Source: Candidatus Saccharibacteria bacterium UBA2951
Lineage (GTDB): Bacteria > Patescibacteriota > Saccharimonadia > Saccharimonadales > Saccharimonadaceae
Reading direction: 5' to 3'
Length of the DNA: 64,000 bases
NCBI GenBank assembly: GCA_002348615.1
Contig: DEBR01000005.1
Coordinates: forward strand, 62,001 to 126,000
Shown here: piece after piece, positions 33,030-40,902 of the stretch
Layout: each line of letters opens with the position of its first letter
Position numbering within the stretch: position 1 is the first letter of the stretch
Made by a program: the position numbers and the translations under genes
Notes under the pieces: generated by a model
What the model was told of the DNA's origin: nothing
What the model saw: the letters and a program-made list of their open reading frames with translations, nothing else
Databases searched by the model: none

Positions 33030-34478
33030 ATGAATGACTGGGTCATGACAATCGGGATCGAATGCCATGTGCAGCTCGCTACCAAATCCAAACTCTTCAG
33101 TCCGGCCGACAATGATGCCCGTGACAAAGAACCGAACAGTGTGGTTCATCCGATCGATTACGGTTTGCCAGGCATGCTCCCATTGTTAAACCGTGAGGCA
33201 GTCAACCTTGCGGTAAAAGCCGCGAAGGCGCTTCAGGCTGAGGTAGCAAAAGTGAGCCGTTTCGACCGTAAGCATTACTTTTACCCGGATCTTCCCATGG
33301 GATACCAGATCACGCAGATGTATCATCCGACGATCGGTGCCGGTCTTGTCGACGCACCGATGCCTGATGGCTCGTCCGTCAAGGTGCGGATTCACCACGC
33401 CCACATTGAATCAGACGCCGGTAAGCAGACGCATTATGCAGACCACACGCTGGTTGACTTGAATCGTGCCGGTACCCCGCTAATTGAAATTGTCTCCGAA
33501 CCCGACATGCATAGCCCCGTTGAGGCCAGGGCGTACTGTACCGAGTTGTACCGCTTGATGACGTATGCCGGCGTGACACATGGTGATTTGTATCATGGCA
33601 ATATGCGGTTCGACGTCAACATATCGGTCGCCAAAGCCGGGAATGACACACTCGGCAAGCGTGCCGAGGTAAAGAACCTCAATTCATTCCGTAGCGTCGA
33701 AAAAGCCGCTGAGTACGAGTTCAGGCGCCAAGTCGAGCTACTTGAGCGAGGTGAGGCGGTCGTCCAGGAAACACGCGGCTGGGATGATGCCAAACAAAAG
33801 ACGACGTCGCAGCGGTCCAAGGAAGACGCCCAGGATTACCGATACATGCCGGATGCTGACATACCGCCGGTTATTCTGAGCGATGAGGAAATCGAGAGCA
33901 TCCAGGCTGACGTCGGTATGCTGCCTGGTGACTTCAGGGCGGCGTTCTCGGGTTTGTCGCTCGATAGTTCCGTCATTACGACGCTGCTGGCAGACAAACA
34001 CCACGCCGAATTGGTCTATGGCGTTTTGCAGAAAGCCCCTGAACATGCCGAACGGGTCGCCCATTGGTTCGCGAGCGTCTTCAAGGTGGCCGACAGCGAT
34101 GAAGGCATGGTCGATCTTGAGGCTAACGACGGACCGACGGTTGATGACCTGCTGACGCTTGCACGGATGACCGCCGACGCGAAGCTTTCGAGCACATCGG
34201 CCAAAGAGGTATTCCTGGCACTTGTCGCCGGTGAAACCGACCCTGAAACGATAGCGGCTGAGCGGAATTTACTACAGGAAAGCGACGAAGGTGCGATTGC
34301 CGCTGTCGTGGAGGAGATTTTGGCCGACGACGCCTCAAAGAAGTCCATTGCCGACATAAAAGCTGGAAACGAAAAAGCCATCGGTTACCTTGTCGGGCAA
34401 GTCATGAAGCGCTCTAGCGGCAAAGCTAATCCAAGCTTGGCGCAAAAGTTGATACGTGAGAAACTGAAAACATTATGA
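33030..34478 (+). CDS. gatB: Asp/Glu-tRNA(Asn/Gln) amidotransferase subunit B
   Basis: A 482-residue kinase/transamidase subunit. It begins with the GatB signature IGIECHVQLATKSKLFSP. It also has RKHYFYPDLPMGYQI, HIESDAGKQTH, DLNRAGTPLIEIVSEPD, VKNLNSFRSVEKA and a C-terminal GatB/Yqey tail domain (about 330-480) that binds tRNA. It completes GatCAB, implying that this organism makes Gln-tRNA and/or Asn-tRNA by the indirect route. Its stop overlaps the galU start by 4 bp. Confidence 0.97.
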   Translation: MNDWVMTIGIECHVQLATKSKLFSPADNDARDKEPNSVVHPIDYGLPGMLPLLNREAVNLAVKAAKALQAEVAKVSRFDRKHYFYPDLPMGYQITQMYHPTIGAGLVDAPMPDGSSVKVRIHHAHIESDAGKQTHYADHTLVDLNRAGTPLIEIVSEPDMHSPVEARAYCTELYRLMTYAGVTHGDLYHGNMRFDVNISVAKAGNDTLGKRAEVKNLNSFRSVEKAAEYEFRRQVELLERGEAVVQETRGWDDAKQKTTSQRSKEDAQDYRYMPDADIPPVILSDEEIESIQADVGMLPGDFRAAFSGLSLDSSVITTLLADKHHAELVYGVLQKAPEHAERVAHWFASVFKVADSDEGMVDLEANDGPTVDDLLTLARMTADAKLSSTSAKEVFLALVAGETDPETIAAERNLLQESDEGAIAAVVEEILADDASKKSIADIKAGNEKAIGYLVGQVMKRSSGKANPSLAQKLIREKLKTL

Positions 34479-35359
34479 ACCGACCAACCAAAGCTATTAT
34501 TCCGGCGGCAGGGTTCGGCACGCGCTTCCTGCCTCAAACCAAAGCCATGCCGAAAGAAATGATGCCGCTTATCGACAAGCCGATCATTCAATATGTCGTG
34601 GAGGATCTTGTTCGAGCCGGCATAAAAGATATCATTATCGTGGGAAGTTCGAACAAGCGGTCGATCGAAGACCACTTCGATTTGCCTAGCGAGGAGCTTT
34701 TGAGCAACCTACGGGCCGGCGGCGAGCGCAAGCGTCCGTATATCGAGCTTGTCGAGCAAATCGCCAACCTGGCAAACTTCATCTATGTCCGCCAGAAAGG
34801 CCCGTATGGCAACGCCACGCCGCTTCTAAGCGCCGCTCATCTTGTTGGGGACGAGCCTTTCATCTATACCTGGGCAGACGACTTTTTTACGCCTGAGGCC
34901 AATGCGACCACGCAAATGATTGACGTCTATGAACGGACCGGTGGTGGCGTATTCGCCTGCAAACGTGCCGAAAAAGACAGCGAATATGACAGCTATGGAT
35001 TCGCAGCCGGTGAGCCGGTGGGTGATGACTTGATAAAGATGAATGAGGTTGTCGAGAAACCAGGAAAAGACAACGCGCCTTCTGAACTGGCGGCAGTTTC
35101 AAGTTACTTGCTACCCGGGTCACTTCTTGGTTACATCGAACGAGGTATCACAAACCATACGGACGGTGAGTTTACGTTCCAACCATTCGTACAGCAAATG
35201 ATAGATGATGGACACGACTTTTATGCCAAAGAAATTACAGGGGCACGATTTTACGACACCGGAAACCCGCTGGAATACTTGAAGACGACGCTCGATTTCG
35301 GCTTGGCACATCCGGATTTCGGGAACGAACTCCGAGACTACCTTCGCGAAAAACTGTAA
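34475..35359 (+). CDS. galU: UTP-glucose-1-phosphate uridylyltransferase
   Basis: A 294-residue nucleotidyltransferase with the N-terminal AIIPAAGFGTRFLPQTKAMPKEMMPL, then LIDKPIIQYVVEDL and EKPGKDNAPSELA. It makes UDP-glucose from glucose-1-phosphate. The phosphoglucomutase at 60054 could supply the substrate. UDP-glucose would serve surface glycan or teichoic-type polymer synthesis. It overlaps gatB by 4 bp and so is translated from the gat operon mRNA. Confidence 0.95.
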   Translation: MNRPTKAIIPAAGFGTRFLPQTKAMPKEMMPLIDKPIIQYVVEDLVRAGIKDIIIVGSSNKRSIEDHFDLPSEELLSNLRAGGERKRPYIELVEQIANLANFIYVRQKGPYGNATPLLSAAHLVGDEPFIYTWADDFFTPEANATTQMIDVYERTGGGVFACKRAEKDSEYDSYGFAAGEPVGDDLIKMNEVVEKPGKDNAPSELAAVSSYLLPGSLLGYIERGITNHTDGEFTFQPFVQQMIDDGHDFYAKEITGARFYDTGNPLEYLKTTLDFGLAHPDFGNELRDYLREKL

Positions 35360-35391
35360 TTATCTTCACATTCCGCCTGCTCCGGCAAGCC

Positions 35392-35397
35392 TATAAT
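35392..35397 (+). promoter_or_regulatory. -10 box TATAAT of the GlsB-family gene
   Basis: TATAAT gives a leader of about 26 nt containing AAGGAGG before the ATG at 35430. Confidence 0.5.
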
Positions 35398-35429
35398 TGA
35401 GCTACCAATCATAACCAAGGAGGCAAGAA

Positions 35430-35708
35430 ATGGTAGGAATGGGAGGATTCATAGGGGCTATTATCATCGGCGGTCTCGCTGGCTGGGTCGCATCGATGAT
35501 TATGAAGACGGATGGTTCGATGGGCATTCTTATGAACATCGTCGTCGGTGTTGTCGGCGCTATTCTCGGTAATCTGGTATTACCGTTATTAGGCGTAAGT
35601 GGCACAACTGGTTTCAGTATTTGGAGCTTTGTTGTCGCGCTAATCGGGGCACTCATACTACTGTTCGTAGTTAAGCTCTTCAGCGGACGCCGCGATACGG
35701 CAGCCTAA
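35430..35708 (+). CDS. GlsB/YeaQ/YmgE-family small membrane protein
   Basis: A 92-residue protein of the transglycosylase-associated/GlsB family: three membrane helices with Gly-rich motifs (GAIIIGGLAGWVASMI, then MNIVVGVVGAILGNL). Members are induced by envelope or acid stress in several bacteria, but their biochemical role is unclear. AAGGAGG precedes the ATG. It begins a run of four short envelope-protein genes. Confidence 0.85.
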   Translation: MVGMGGFIGAIIIGGLAGWVASMIMKTDGSMGILMNIVVGVVGAILGNLVLPLLGVSGTTGFSIWSFVVALIGALILLFVVKLFSGRRDTAA

Positions 35709-35733
35709 CGCCCGTTTGACCGTAGGACGCATT

Positions 35734-35770
35734 TGGTAGCAGGGACGTGACGTTTCTGCTACCATTTGTG
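35734..35770 (+). terminator. Hairpin, probable weak terminator
   Basis: A perfect 9-bp stem TGGTAGCAG/CTGCTACCA with a 13-nt loop is followed by TTTGTG. The short T-run makes termination partial, so some readthrough into the next genes is likely. Confidence 0.5.
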
Positions 35771-35782
35771 TAGAGGTAATAA

Positions 35783-36025
35783 ATGACAGCAATGGAAATT
35801 TTAGTAATCATTCTTTCTGTGTTCTTGGCAGTATTCCTGCTTATCGGGATAATCCTCGCCATTCTGTTGGTTCGGGTGACACAGCAGATCAAGCGGGTCA
35901 CATCGAGCGCCGAACGAACCGTTACAGGTTTAGAAAACGTCGTGGCGGGAGTGAATAAAGTAACGACACCTGCGATGCTCGCTAAAATCGTGCTTGACCA
36001 GCTAAAGAAACGCCGGAAGAAGTAA
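35783..36025 (+). CDS. Small membrane protein, DUF948-like
   Basis: An 80-residue protein with one long N-terminal membrane helix (about 5-30) followed by an amphipathic helix with Ser/Thr/Val (33-62) and a Lys/Arg-rich C-terminus. This resembles short DUF948/YtxG-type proteins that accompany YtxH. It is followed after 10 bp by the YtxH-like gene. AGAGGT serves as ribosome site. Confidence 0.65.
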   Translation: MTAMEILVIILSVFLAVFLLIGIILAILLVRVTQQIKRVTSSAERTVTGLENVVAGVNKVTTPAMLAKIVLDQLKKRRKK

Positions 36026-36035
36026 GGAGCAAAAC

Positions 36036-36290
36036 ATGAAAGGCAATAAACTGGCCCTTGGAGCCATCGTAGGTGCGGCTGCGGGTGTTGTCGCCGGCAT
36101 TCTGACCGCACCAAAAAGCGGTAAGGAAACACGAGAGGACATTAAGCAGAAAGCCCTGGAAGCTAAAGACAAAGTAGCCTCCGGGAAGGATGAGCTTATA
36201 TTCAAGGCCGAAGAAGTCGCGGACGACGTGCGGGCAAAAGCGGTCGAAGTGATTGACTCCGTAAAACAACATAAGGATAAAACGAAGTAG
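36036..36290 (+). CDS. YtxH-domain protein
   Basis: An 84-residue protein with the YtxH signature: a Gly/Ala-rich membrane helix (GAIVGAAAGVVAGIL) directly followed by TAPKSGKETREDI, then a long charged amphipathic helix. YtxH proteins belong to general stress regulons in Firmicutes. Their function is unsettled. It sits in a tight operon with the DUF948-like and DUF5665-like genes (10 bp and 2 bp gaps). Confidence 0.85.
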   Translation: MKGNKLALGAIVGAAAGVVAGILTAPKSGKETREDIKQKALEAKDKVASGKDELIFKAEEVADDVRAKAVEVIDSVKQHKDKTK

Positions 36291-36292
36291 GC

Positions 36293-36583
36293 ATGCCGGT
36301 AAAACACGTCAAGCGCGCGGCGCATTCTGTAAAAAAAGACAATGAGCGCGGAGCGCGAACGGCATTGATTGAGGAACTGTTCTACGACTTCAACCGCTCG
36401 CGTGCCCAGGTGTATGTCATGAATTTTGTTCGAGGCATATTGTTTGGTGCCGGTAGTGTCATAGGCGGTACGCTCGTCATTGCCCTTATTATTTGGATTC
36501 TTAGCCTCCTCGGGAACGTCATCCCACCGCTGGGAAACTTCTTTGACGGTATTAGTCATACGCTCGAATCCGGCCCACGCTAA
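36293..36583 (+). CDS. DUF5665-like small membrane protein
   Basis: A 96-residue protein with a basic N-terminal arm, a conserved helical segment (FYDFNRSRAQVYVMNFVRGILFGAGSVIGGT) leading into one or two membrane helices, and a short amphipathic end. This layout matches DUF5665 proteins, which are frequent in CPR and Firmicutes and of unknown function. It is the last gene of the envelope cluster. Confidence 0.7.
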   Translation: MPVKHVKRAAHSVKKDNERGARTALIEELFYDFNRSRAQVYVMNFVRGILFGAGSVIGGTLVIALIIWILSLLGNVIPPLGNFFDGISHTLESGPR

Positions 36584-36624
36584 TTTGACTACACTAATTC
36601 AGGGAGTATGCGGGCGATGTTCGC

Positions 36625-36630
36625 TATACT
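36625..36630 (+). promoter_or_regulatory. -10 box TATACT, leaderless start of dnaE
   Basis: TATACT ends 8 nt before the ATG at 36639. The ATG at 36633 is only 2 nt from the box and is not the likely start. Confidence 0.55.
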
Positions 36631-36638
36631 AAATGCAT

Positions 36639-39600
36639 ATGGGGAAGGTGCTTACAGCGTCGGATTACGTGCATTTGCACAATCATACGCACCATAGTCT
36701 TCTTGACGGCCTGACGAAGGTCGATGAATTAGTCGAGCGCGTAAAATCGCTTGGCATGAGTTCGTGCGCCATCACGGACCATGGAACCATGAGTGGAGCA
36801 ATCGAATTTTATAAAGCCGCCACGAAAGCCGAAGTCAAACCGATCATCGGTATTGAAACCTATGTGGCGGCACGCTCCAGGTTCGATCGTGACCCGGCGA
36901 AAGATAAGGCACGCTACCATCTTATTCTTCTGGCGATGAACGACACCGGTTATAAAAACCTGATGAAACTTTCGACCACCGCCAACCTTGAAGGTATGTA
37001 CTACAAACCGCGAATCGATCGCGAACTCATAGAACAATACAACGAGGGAATCATAGCGCTTAGTGCCTGTGCAGGTGGGGAGCTAGGCGAAAACCTGCGA
37101 GTTGATAATTACGAAGAAGCGAAGCGTGTTGCCAGCTGGTACAAATCGATCTTCGGTGATCGCTACTACCTGGAGCTTCAGGATCATGGCCATCCAGACG
37201 CTCCGAGAAAGTGGGACGTCCAGGTCAAGATTAACGAGGGGCTTGAACGACTATCCAAGGAACTCGATATACCCTGCGTCGTCACAAGCGACGGCCATTA
37301 CCTTGATCACAGTGACCAAGACGCGCACGAAATACTGCTCTGTGTCGGAACCGGTGCGTACCTTTCAGATGAAAAGCGCATGAGCTTGAAGGAGTTTGAA
37401 CTGCATGTCACCGATCCTGCTGAAATCATTGAAAGGTGGCAGAAGACCAACCCGGAAGCGGTCGCTAACACGAAGGTGATTGCTGACCGCTGCGAACTGT
37501 CAATCGAACTCGGCGGCATCCTGATTCCAACCTTCCCTGTACCCGAAGGAGAAACCGAAAAATCGTACCTCGACAAACTCGTCTATCGAGGACTCGCCCG
37601 CCGTTACCTCGGCAAGGCGACAGAAGAAGCTGAATTACTTACAAACGATGCCATACGGTCTGAATTAAGCGAAGAAGTCACCGAACGGCTTGATATGGAA
37701 CTCGATGTCTTGCAAAAAATGGGCTACAATGGCTATTTCCTGATCGTGCAGGACTTCATGAACTGGGGTAAATCCCAAGGTATTATTTTTGGGCCCGGAC
37801 GTGGTTCGGCCGCCGGTTCGATTATTGCCTACGCACTGAATATTACCGACCTTGACCCGTTAAAGTATGACTTGCTGTTTGAACGATTTTTAAACCCTGA
37901 CCGTATTTCAATGCCGGACATCGACATCGACATCCAAGATACTCGCCGGAACGAAGTCATCGAATACTGTGCCGAGAAATACGGGAGTGAACGAGTAGCG
38001 AACATCGTCACCTTCGGTAAGATGGCCGCACGGGCGAGTGTGCGTGACGTCGCGCGCGTGTTGCAAGTGCCGTATGCCGAGGCCGACCGACTTTCGAAAA
38101 TGATCCCCCCGCCGGTGCAGGGTCGACACATTCCGCTATCGGTCAGCGTCGAAAAAGATCCGGATCTCAAGGCTGAATACGAAAGTAACCCGACAGCAAA
38201 AGAAGTCTTCGATTACGCCATCCGCCTGGAAGGGACAATCCGCTCGCATGGCGTGCATGCGGCTGGTGTCGTCATCGCGCCAGATGACATCGTGAATTAC
38301 ACCCCACTTGAAATGGCCCAAAAAGGGGTCGTTGCTACCCAATACCCAATGGGTCCGGTCGAGGAACTCGGACTCCTCAAGATGGACTTCTTAGGTCTTT
38401 CGAACCTTACGATCATCAACAACGCGCTCCGAATCATTAAAAAAGTTTATAAACAAGAAATAACTCTTAGTGAGATACCGCTCGATGACATGAAGACATA
38501 CGAGTTGCTACAGCGTGGTGACACGACAGGTGTGTTCCAGCTCGAATCAGCCGGGATGAAACGTTACCTGAAGGAGTTGAAACCAACCGTGTTTGACGAC
38601 ATTATCGCCATGGTCGCTTTGTACCGGCCAGGCCCGATGCAGTTCATTGACAGCTTCATTCGTCGTAAGCATGGTGACGAGCAGATCACTTATCTTCATG
38701 AAGGCATGAAGAACTCGCTTGAAAGCACGTACGGCATTCTTGTCTACCAAGAACAGTTCATGCAGATTTCGAAGGAATGGAGCGGATTTACCGGAGGTCA
38801 GGCCGACACGCTGAGAAAAGCCGTCGGTAAGAAGAACATCGACCTTATGAAGAAGGTGAAGCCTGAATTCGTCGAAGGTGCGGTTAAGGTCGGCGGTGCG
38901 ACCGCCCAAGTTGCAGAAAAATTCTGGGACCAGCTGGAAGAGTTCGCCAACTACTGTTTTAACAAGTCGCATGCTGCATGCTACGGTTTGATCGCGTATT
39001 GGACAGCTTACCTTAAGGCGCATTACCCAGACGCGTTCATGGCGGCGCTTATGACCAGCGACCAGGACGACATCGAGCGGCTAGCGATTGAAATTACCGA
39101 ATGCCGGCACATGGGCATCACGGTACTCGCGCCGGACGTCAATCAATCGTTCGTCGAGTTTGCAGTTGTTCCGGGCGAGAATACTATCCGTTTCGGCATG
39201 GCAGCCGTGAAGGGAGTAGGCGTCGGTGCCGTTGAGGAGATTCTGCGAGCCCGTGAAAGCGGTGAATTCAAAAGTATCGAGGACTTTGCCCGGCGGGTCA
39301 GTACGGCGAAGTTCAACAAGAAAGCTTGGGAATCATTGATCAAATCAGGCGGGTTCGATTCGTTCGGTGACCGTTCCGATCTGCTATTCAACCTTGAATC
39401 TATCCAAGCATTCGCGTCGAAACTCCAGAAGGACGCGCTGTCAGGTCAGACCGACCTGTTCGGAGGTCTTTCCGATGACGCATCGCTGCAACGTTCCGTA
39501 ACACTGCAAAAAGCGCCTGCCCAACACACTATGCGGGAGCGCCTTACTTGGGAGCGTGAATTACTGGGTCTCTACATCAGCGCCCATCCGCTTGATAATT

Positions 39601-40277
39601 ACGACGCATACTTCCAGGAACAGACGATTCCGCTCAATAACCTGAACCCAAATATCGATAACAAGAAGGTAACGATAGGTGGAATCGTTACCACGGTACG
39701 GACGATCATTACGAAGTCCGGCTCCAAGATGGCGTTCGTGGGAATCGAGGACAAATCGGGTGAATCCGAGATTATCGTCTTTCCAGATCTCTATTCTCAA
39801 GTCGGGGCAAAACTGACTCAAGACGCCGTGATCCGGGCCAGCGGCAAGGTGAATGCACGCGACCGTGACGGGAACTTGTCTTCAGAAGTAAAGATCATCG
39901 CCGACGAAATTACCCCGGTGACGGACAAAGAGCTGGCCGAGTATGAGTCGACCGGTAGGGTTATGAAAGCACCGAAACCACGGCCTGAAGGTCCAGTCAA
40001 GGTGACCAAGAAAAAGGCAGCAGCTCAGGTCGTATACAAGCCGGCGGCCGTTAGCTTGCGAAAATTGTTTGTCCACATAAAAGACCCTGACGATGCTGAG
40101 CGATTAATGCAACTGAAAGAAATCTGTGCCAAATTCCCCGGTACTTCAGATATCGTGCTTGTTCTTGGCACCGAAAAGAAGTCGGCAATCAGGCTGCCAT
40201 TCAAAGTCGAGGACAGTGACGCGCTGATTGACCAGTTGGTGATGAAGCTCGGCGAAGACGCGGTAGTAATTAAATAG
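36639..40277 (+). CDS. dnaE: DNA polymerase III alpha subunit
   Basis: A 1212-residue replicative polymerase of the DnaE type. Its order is: N-terminal PHP domain (HNHTHHSLLDG, CAITDHGTMSG), the polymerase palm with PDIDIDIQD and FGPGRGSAAGS, fingers (YNGYFLIVQDFMNW), helix-hairpin-helix, and OB-fold tRNA_anti domain (VTIGGIVTTVRTIITKSG, around 1005-1080). A short C-terminal domain follows. The PHP metal ligands appear intact, so built-in proofreading is possible. Length is normal for DnaE1. The last 8 bp overlap the convergent TrmH-like gene. Confidence 0.97.
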   Translation: MGKVLTASDYVHLHNHTHHSLLDGLTKVDELVERVKSLGMSSCAITDHGTMSGAIEFYKAATKAEVKPIIGIETYVAARSRFDRDPAKDKARYHLILLAMNDTGYKNLMKLSTTANLEGMYYKPRIDRELIEQYNEGIIALSACAGGELGENLRVDNYEEAKRVASWYKSIFGDRYYLELQDHGHPDAPRKWDVQVKINEGLERLSKELDIPCVVTSDGHYLDHSDQDAHEILLCVGTGAYLSDEKRMSLKEFELHVTDPAEIIERWQKTNPEAVANTKVIADRCELSIELGGILIPTFPVPEGETEKSYLDKLVYRGLARRYLGKATEEAELLTNDAIRSELSEEVTERLDMELDVLQKMGYNGYFLIVQDFMNWGKSQGIIFGPGRGSAAGSIIAYALNITDLDPLKYDLLFERFLNPDRISMPDIDIDIQDTRRNEVIEYCAEKYGSERVANIVTFGKMAARASVRDVARVLQVPYAEADRLSKMIPPPVQGRHIPLSVSVEKDPDLKAEYESNPTAKEVFDYAIRLEGTIRSHGVHAAGVVIAPDDIVNYTPLEMAQKGVVATQYPMGPVEELGLLKMDFLGLSNLTIINNALRIIKKVYKQEITLSEIPLDDMKTYELLQRGDTTGVFQLESAGMKRYLKELKPTVFDDIIAMVALYRPGPMQFIDSFIRRKHGDEQITYLHEGMKNSLESTYGILVYQEQFMQISKEWSGFTGGQADTLRKAVGKKNIDLMKKVKPEFVEGAVKVGGATAQVAEKFWDQLEEFANYCFNKSHAACYGLIAYWTAYLKAHYPDAFMAALMTSDQDDIERLAIEITECRHMGITVLAPDVNQSFVEFAVVPGENTIRFGMAAVKGVGVGAVEEILRARESGEFKSIEDFARRVSTAKFNKKAWESLIKSGGFDSFGDRSDLLFNLESIQAFASKLQKDALSGQTDLFGGLSDDASLQRSVTLQKAPAQHTMRERLTWERELLGLYISAHPLDNYDAYFQEQTIPLNNLNPNIDNKKVTIGGIVTTVRTIITKSGSKMAFVGIEDKSGESEIIVFPDLYSQVGAKLTQDAVIRASGKVNARDRDGNLSSEVKIIADEITPVTDKELAEYESTGRVMKAPKPRPEGPVKVTKKKAAAQVVYKPAAVSLRKLFVHIKDPDDAERLMQLKEICAKFPGTSDIVLVLGTEKKSAIRLPFKVEDSDALIDQLVMKLGEDAVVIK

Positions 40278-40752
40278 TTAGCGCATACAGTGCGATACCA
40301 GCGGCGACGCTGACGTTGAACGACTCTTTTTTGCCTTTCATCGGGATTTCAACGACGGATTCGCAGCGCTCCAGCAGGTCGGCTGGAATGCCGTCAACCT
40401 CTTCGCCGAGCACCAAAACGTACTCATCGGGCGTCTGAAAATCGCTTATTCGTATGCTGTTCGGTGATTGCTCAAGTGCCACTAGCGGTAGCGTGTTCGC
40501 GCTTAACCATGTCAACAGGTTGTCATGGTATTCAAACGGGACACTAGATTCAGCACCCAAGGCTGTCTTATGTATCTGCTTATCGATCTTCTCGGCCAAA
40601 TGGGGCAAGCGAGTGTCGTGAGGAAGTGCAGGGTACGGCGTATAGCCTGTCATAACAACTTTTTTAACACCGAAACCTTCGGCCGTTCTGAAGATCGCAC
40701 CGACATTATGGGTCGAGCGGATGTTATGCAGCAAAAGCGTAATCTCAGGCAT
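40270..40752 (-). CDS. TrmH/SpoU-family RNA 2'-O-methyltransferase
   Basis: A 160-residue SPOUT methyltransferase without the extra N-terminal substrate-binding domain. The three family motifs are visible: LLLHNIRSTHNVGAIFRTAEGFG near the start, VLVLGEEVDGI in the middle, and EIPMKGKKESFNVSVAAGIALY at the trefoil-knot end. It is closest in size to TrmL-like enzymes acting on tRNA, but the target RNA is not certain. TATAAT (minus strand 40760-40765) ends 7 nt before the ATG at 40752, which argues against the longer reading frame. Confidence 0.88.
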   Translation of the reverse strand: MPEITLLLHNIRSTHNVGAIFRTAEGFGVKKVVMTGYTPYPALPHDTRLPHLAEKIDKQIHKTALGAESSVPFEYHDNLLTWLSANTLPLVALEQSPNSIRISDFQTPDEYVLVLGEEVDGIPADLLERCESVVEIPMKGKKESFNVSVAAGIALYALTI

Positions 40753-40837
40753 CAGCACTATTATAAACGAGGCGACGAGGCGTAAGCCGAGCTTTAGTGG
40801 GTGGGAGGTCCGTTTTGAATTTATTTCAAGACGGATC

Positions 40838-40855
40838 GGGAGGGCTGGCCCTCCC
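40838..40855. repeat. Inverted repeat GGGAGGGC/GCCCTCCC
   Basis: A perfect 8-bp palindrome with a 2-nt centre. It lies in the 150-bp gap between the TrmH-like gene and pilB, next to another inverted repeat (TCCGTTTTGAA/TTCAAGACGGA) at about 40809-40835. They could be terminators or protein sites. Confidence 0.55.
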
Positions 40856-40857
40856 TG

Positions 40858-40897
40858 GTATTGTAGTTTAAAACGCTTGCGTTTTAAGATACAATAC
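40858..40897. promoter_or_regulatory. 40-bp palindrome containing the pilB -10 box
   Basis: GTATTGTA and TTAAAACGC on the left mirror GCGTTTTAA and TACAATAC on the right, with 2-nt mismatches and a 2-nt centre. The right arm holds TACAAT (40890-40895), 7 nt before the pilB ATG. The left arm holds the same box on the minus strand. It is a symmetric divergent promoter or an operator. Confidence 0.65.
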
Positions 40898-40902
40898 ACT
40901 CA

